From positions 16,920,410 through 16,984,409 of the forward strand of contig NC_089724.1 of the NCBI RefSeq assembly GCF_035083965.1: a stretch of 64,000 nt of DNA, in the 5' to 3' direction. The notes beneath the pieces were generated by a model. That model searched no databases. It saw only the letters and a program-made list of their open reading frames with translations, and was not told where the DNA came from. Position numbers and translations under genes: made by a program. This DNA is from Branchiostoma lanceolatum. Taxonomy: Eukaryota > Chordata > Leptocardii > Amphioxiformes > Branchiostomatidae. Positions 60,511 to 64,000 of the stretch are shown here, one piece after another. Within the stretch, counting starts at the first letter, position 1; each line of letters begins with the position of its first letter.

Positions 60511-63500
60511 TTTATCAACTTACATCTGTGATAACTCAACACAACACCTTAACAGTTAGGACTGTTTAACAATTTACCAAACTTACATGTACATCTGTCA
60601 GAGGTCTGTCACTATGTTTTCAAGTACAGTATTTGTTAATTAGCTTTTGCATTTGATTGGGAAGAGAATATTGTTAATTCTAAGTCTTTACAAGTGCTTT
60701 TGAAAACAAATTGTCATTTCGGCCAGAGTTGAGATTGGTAATCCTTTTTTGGCATAAAGTAATGAAGGTGAAGATGCAATAATGCAGGATATAAGACATA
60801 CATTTGTTCATCATTGCTATGATATACATGTAGCTATAGATTTGACCTGCTCAATCACATGCAACCTTACAATAATATAGCTTCTATTTTTCTGACCACA
60901 AATGAAGTGCACATATAAGGCTGGACTGTCACTACAGGAATAAATACCAAGCCAGACAGACAGCATGTTGATGTCCAATCGGTGTGCATGCACTGTAACG
61001 CAAAAAGAATGGATTTTTCTGATTTTTATTGAGGATAGTATGAAAAGAAGAAAATCGTTCAATTTCAGCAAAAATGTACATGTAGATAGCAGATTGATGT
61101 CTTTTTTTTATATATATTTCACCATTGTTCAATGACCCAGGTTCAGACTTCTAATGTAATATTGAATGACTGAAGCAATGATTATATCTTGCTTGTGTTG
61201 TAAAATCTGGCGCACATTTCAATTGGATCTTTATCCACATACAAAAAATATATATCCTTCTGATCCAGTATTGTTCTTTTCTGATGCAGTCTGGGAGATA
61301 TAACTTGCATGGTTCTACAAGGAAGAATACTTAGTGGTTGCTAACATTGCAACAAGTTCTCTACCAATCTACAAAGTGCTGAAGTCAGGAAAAAGGAAAT
61401 TGTGTAAGGAGTCAATAAGCAAGTTAGAACTGTCCCTCATATAAAGCGGGTGTATTGTTCGCACTTCAAACTGTTCATAGATTGCTAGCTGCCATAAAAG
61501 TGGCAGTCCCAATAGTTCCACCATTGTACCTGCGGGAGAAAATCTATAACATCTCAGGTAGCCAGTCCTCCGGGGGGTGGTAATGTGTTTCACAATCTCC
61601 AATATCTGCGGCTAATGGCGTTTGGCCAGGAGTGGTCTGGCATCGACTTTCGATCAAACCTTGTAGCAGAACATGTCCAGTGGATGACCTATCAGTGTTG
61701 CCTCAGGTAGCTACCTGAGTGTGGTTGGCTAACTGCTCTAACTTACAGGCTAAATGCGTGTTCAATAGATTACTGCAATGTTTACGGGCTGTTAATTCCG
61801 TATTAAGAAGAAAAAGGCTGTAGTACTACAGCTCAAAGTATTGGTGAGATACGTGTCCTATAAATTACAGTGAGGTTTTCAGGCCATTAACTCTGTATTG
61901 GGAAAAGAAAGGCTGATTTTTTCTCGACATGTTTCGGAAAAGTGTTAAACCAATACACTCAGGTAGTGTTAAGTTGATATGGGACAACAAGTTTTAGGGA
62001 CCTGTGTCAAGACCCCTCCGATGTGCTTACGGGGTAAGATGAGAATTAAAAGTAGAAGACACAAGCAAAATATCTAGTCAAAGGTACATATACAATCAAA
62101 TGTACTATTGAGGGAGTGCTTACTTTATTTATCAACAAAAATGCTATCATCTTTGGTCAGATTTTCCATTCAATTCTAAACCAAAAGAGAGAATTAGAGT
62201 GGCCCAGTAAGTTGCTAGCAGTATTTGCCAAAGGTCACAAACCTATTGATTTTTCCGCAGTTCTTTTATGAAACTATATTGTTTTCAAGATGAGTTCTCT
62301 ATAACCAGTGACCTTTACTTTATGAGTTAAGCTCTTATTAGATGCGTCCAGACATCTTCTGTTACGATAATTGTCGTAAAATTGTAAAAGAATGATGGAT
62401 TTAGATAGCTTGAAACTTCAATTAGGATTTAAAAAGCCATATCATGTGACATGATATATTTATGTATATTGAATCATATCACGTTTGATAGATTCTTCAC
62501 ATAACTCGGTGTATGGATTGTCACATATCCAAATCTTGATTGTGAGTCATTTGGAGGATTGGAAGTGGAACACCAAGACTTAAGCACATATTGGTGTCTC
62601 TAGCTTTCCCGATACATGACTAGCTGAAAGGAAACTAGGTCACCTACAATGGATCAGAGTCCAATTCCATTTGAACCTTTAAAAATCATAAAAAGTAGGA
62701 AATATTATCATTACAGCTAATACACATCTTTATCATTGTGCAATGTTAATCCTTTAAGTGTGACGATACCTGAAACCTCTTGGCTTACCAGGGGTTGATA
62801 TAATGACAATCTATACCCTTCACTGTATTATGATAACATCAACATTATAACCTTTGACAGAAATTAGAATGATATCATCTCAAAACTGTACTAGATTTTG
62901 TTGCCAAGATGTTGTGCTACATTTTGGTGCACGTGGCAAGAATTTGTTATCGCCACAGCTATTGTTCAATTTGCAATTAATGGCGACAATTTTAAGACAT
63001 ACGAAGTTTGATGCACATAACCTTCCACTGGCTTACTTTAGTGGTAGCTGAAATATTCGGGTCCAAGCAGCTAGAGTTTTACCCCCCTTTGTGTTTATGA
63101 TAAAAACATTGATTTCTGAAGGTCATCTATCCCCTTTGTTGGACAATCGCTTTGTATATGCCAATATCTGTCTGCTCCGTTATAGATCTAACCTGTTATC
63201 CAAACATATCATAGCTGCCAAGTCTCTCTTGTCCTCTTTGCAGAAAGTATTTGCAAAGAGGAGAAAAGAGACGAAGCATCTACAGTAACTGGATACCAGG
63301 CTATTAGAATTTAGATATCAATAATACTAAAAATGGGCCCCACTCGATGTGTTCTATAAACATTGTTTTAATCATCTAAGAAAATGTTCAGAAAATGTAT
63401 AGACACAATTAACCAAATGTTTAAAAGAAACACTCTATTCCAATACGTGAATGGTGTTTGTGTTAAGCCTATAGCTCTTTAAATATGTATTGTGTTCCTA

Positions 63501-64000
63501 TGGGTTTGTTTTTTATACCTGAAATAAATAAAGACAGAAAGAAAGAAAGAAAGAAAGAAGGTTAGACATCCAGGTAGTAAGATACACAAAGTTCCTCTGT
63601 GAAAATGAGAGCGTCCCAGACGACCAAACGCTGTGACGCCCATCCAAGGTGTATCGGATTATGATGGCAGACAGCCTTGGATGGGTTGTGGATCTCCTGA
63701 GGAAACGTCGAAGACAGCCTGGGCGCATCTACATGTAGATTGGCGGTTTGGACAAGTCCTGCTGGGGGGTCCGAGACAATGTCAGAATGGGCACCCAGAC
63801 GCTTGGACAGCATTCCGGGTGGGGGGCAGACACTGCCTTGGGATGGGCCGAATGCCCCTTGGGATGTGCGTAGACGGCATTTTTGATGTGGCAGGGTCAA
63901 CAGCTAATGGCTAAATTGTAACTTAACACTCAATTTTGGGCATTTGCAGAAGTTAAAAATATTTGAAATCAGGAAAGGCGGAGCACCAGTGTTGGGTGAC
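60511..64000. other. Intronic or downstream sequence after the second ADAM-like exon
   Basis: No further exon was identified before the window ends. An AAAG microsatellite is present at about 63533-63559. The word 'ttagacatccaggta-taagata' just after it also occurs near 58276, which suggests a dispersed repeat boundary. The GC-richer stretch 63600-63900 has open frames on both strands but no recognisable motif. Confidence 0.4.
63533..63559. repeat. AAAG microsatellite
   Basis: Short (GAAA)n run ending in 'gaagg'. Confidence 0.9.

Noticed and set aside
63562-63914. Overlapping open frames on both strands in a GC-richer patch near the right end
   Set aside because: Neither frame shows a known motif or clear splice sites; the overlap suggests a repeat or chance rather than an exon.

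Overview
This window looks like a piece of a deuterostome animal genome, most likely a cephalochordate (lancelet, Branchiostoma). Genes are split by GT..AG introns and several encode well-conserved animal proteins. The non-coding DNA is AT-rich, carries many short 'ACATGTA'-type words, and is full of small fold-back elements, tRNA-derived repeats and minisatellites. The organism call is an inference from gene content and texture. No bacterial, viral or CRISPR feature was seen.

Layout from left to right. (1) The last coding exon of an NRBF2-like autophagy gene, plus strand, ends at 864. (2) A seven-exon, 330-residue uronosyl 2-O-sulfotransferase (UST/HS2ST family), minus strand, runs 10356 to 5295; its first intron holds two fold-back transposon-like blocks. 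(3) COP9 signalosome subunit 4 (COPS4), plus strand, three coding exons 10979-12960, 405 residues. It is divergent from the sulfotransferase, with start codons about 620 bp apart. (4) An intergenic stretch 12961-17730 contains a 786-bp element with TTA target duplications (PIF/Harbinger-like). (5) Two tandem paralogous minus-strand genes (32179 to 17731, 17 exons, 948 aa; and 43577 to 34845, 10 exons, 523 aa) encode secreted or cell-surface proteins with the order signal peptide, Ig domain, ShKT domain, HExxH zinc-peptidase-like core. The first then has a long Thr/Ser/Pro mucin-like stalk and a transmembrane helix. The second has a short stalk and a hydrophobic, possibly GPI-directing C-terminus. 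All 27 exons join in frame with canonical splice sites, and five core exons have identical lengths in the two genes. (6) From 46072 onward, plus strand, lies the 5' end of another secreted/membrane protein gene, probably an ADAM metalloprotease. It has a signal-peptide exon, a 13.6-kb first intron, a second exon at 59787-59902, and continues beyond the window.

The most notable content is the twin Ig-ShKT-metallopeptidase genes. They keep a conserved probable catalytic core while the membrane stalk evolves quickly through phase-1 exon cassettes and a 33-bp coding minisatellite. The architecture fits a surface or shed protease in mucus or immune-type biology, but that function is inferred. Other features worth attention are a nearly perfect 89-bp-arm palindrome at 30573-30754, an intronic minisatellite whose unit reproduces an exon end plus splice donor (59890-60510), and several small fold-back families.
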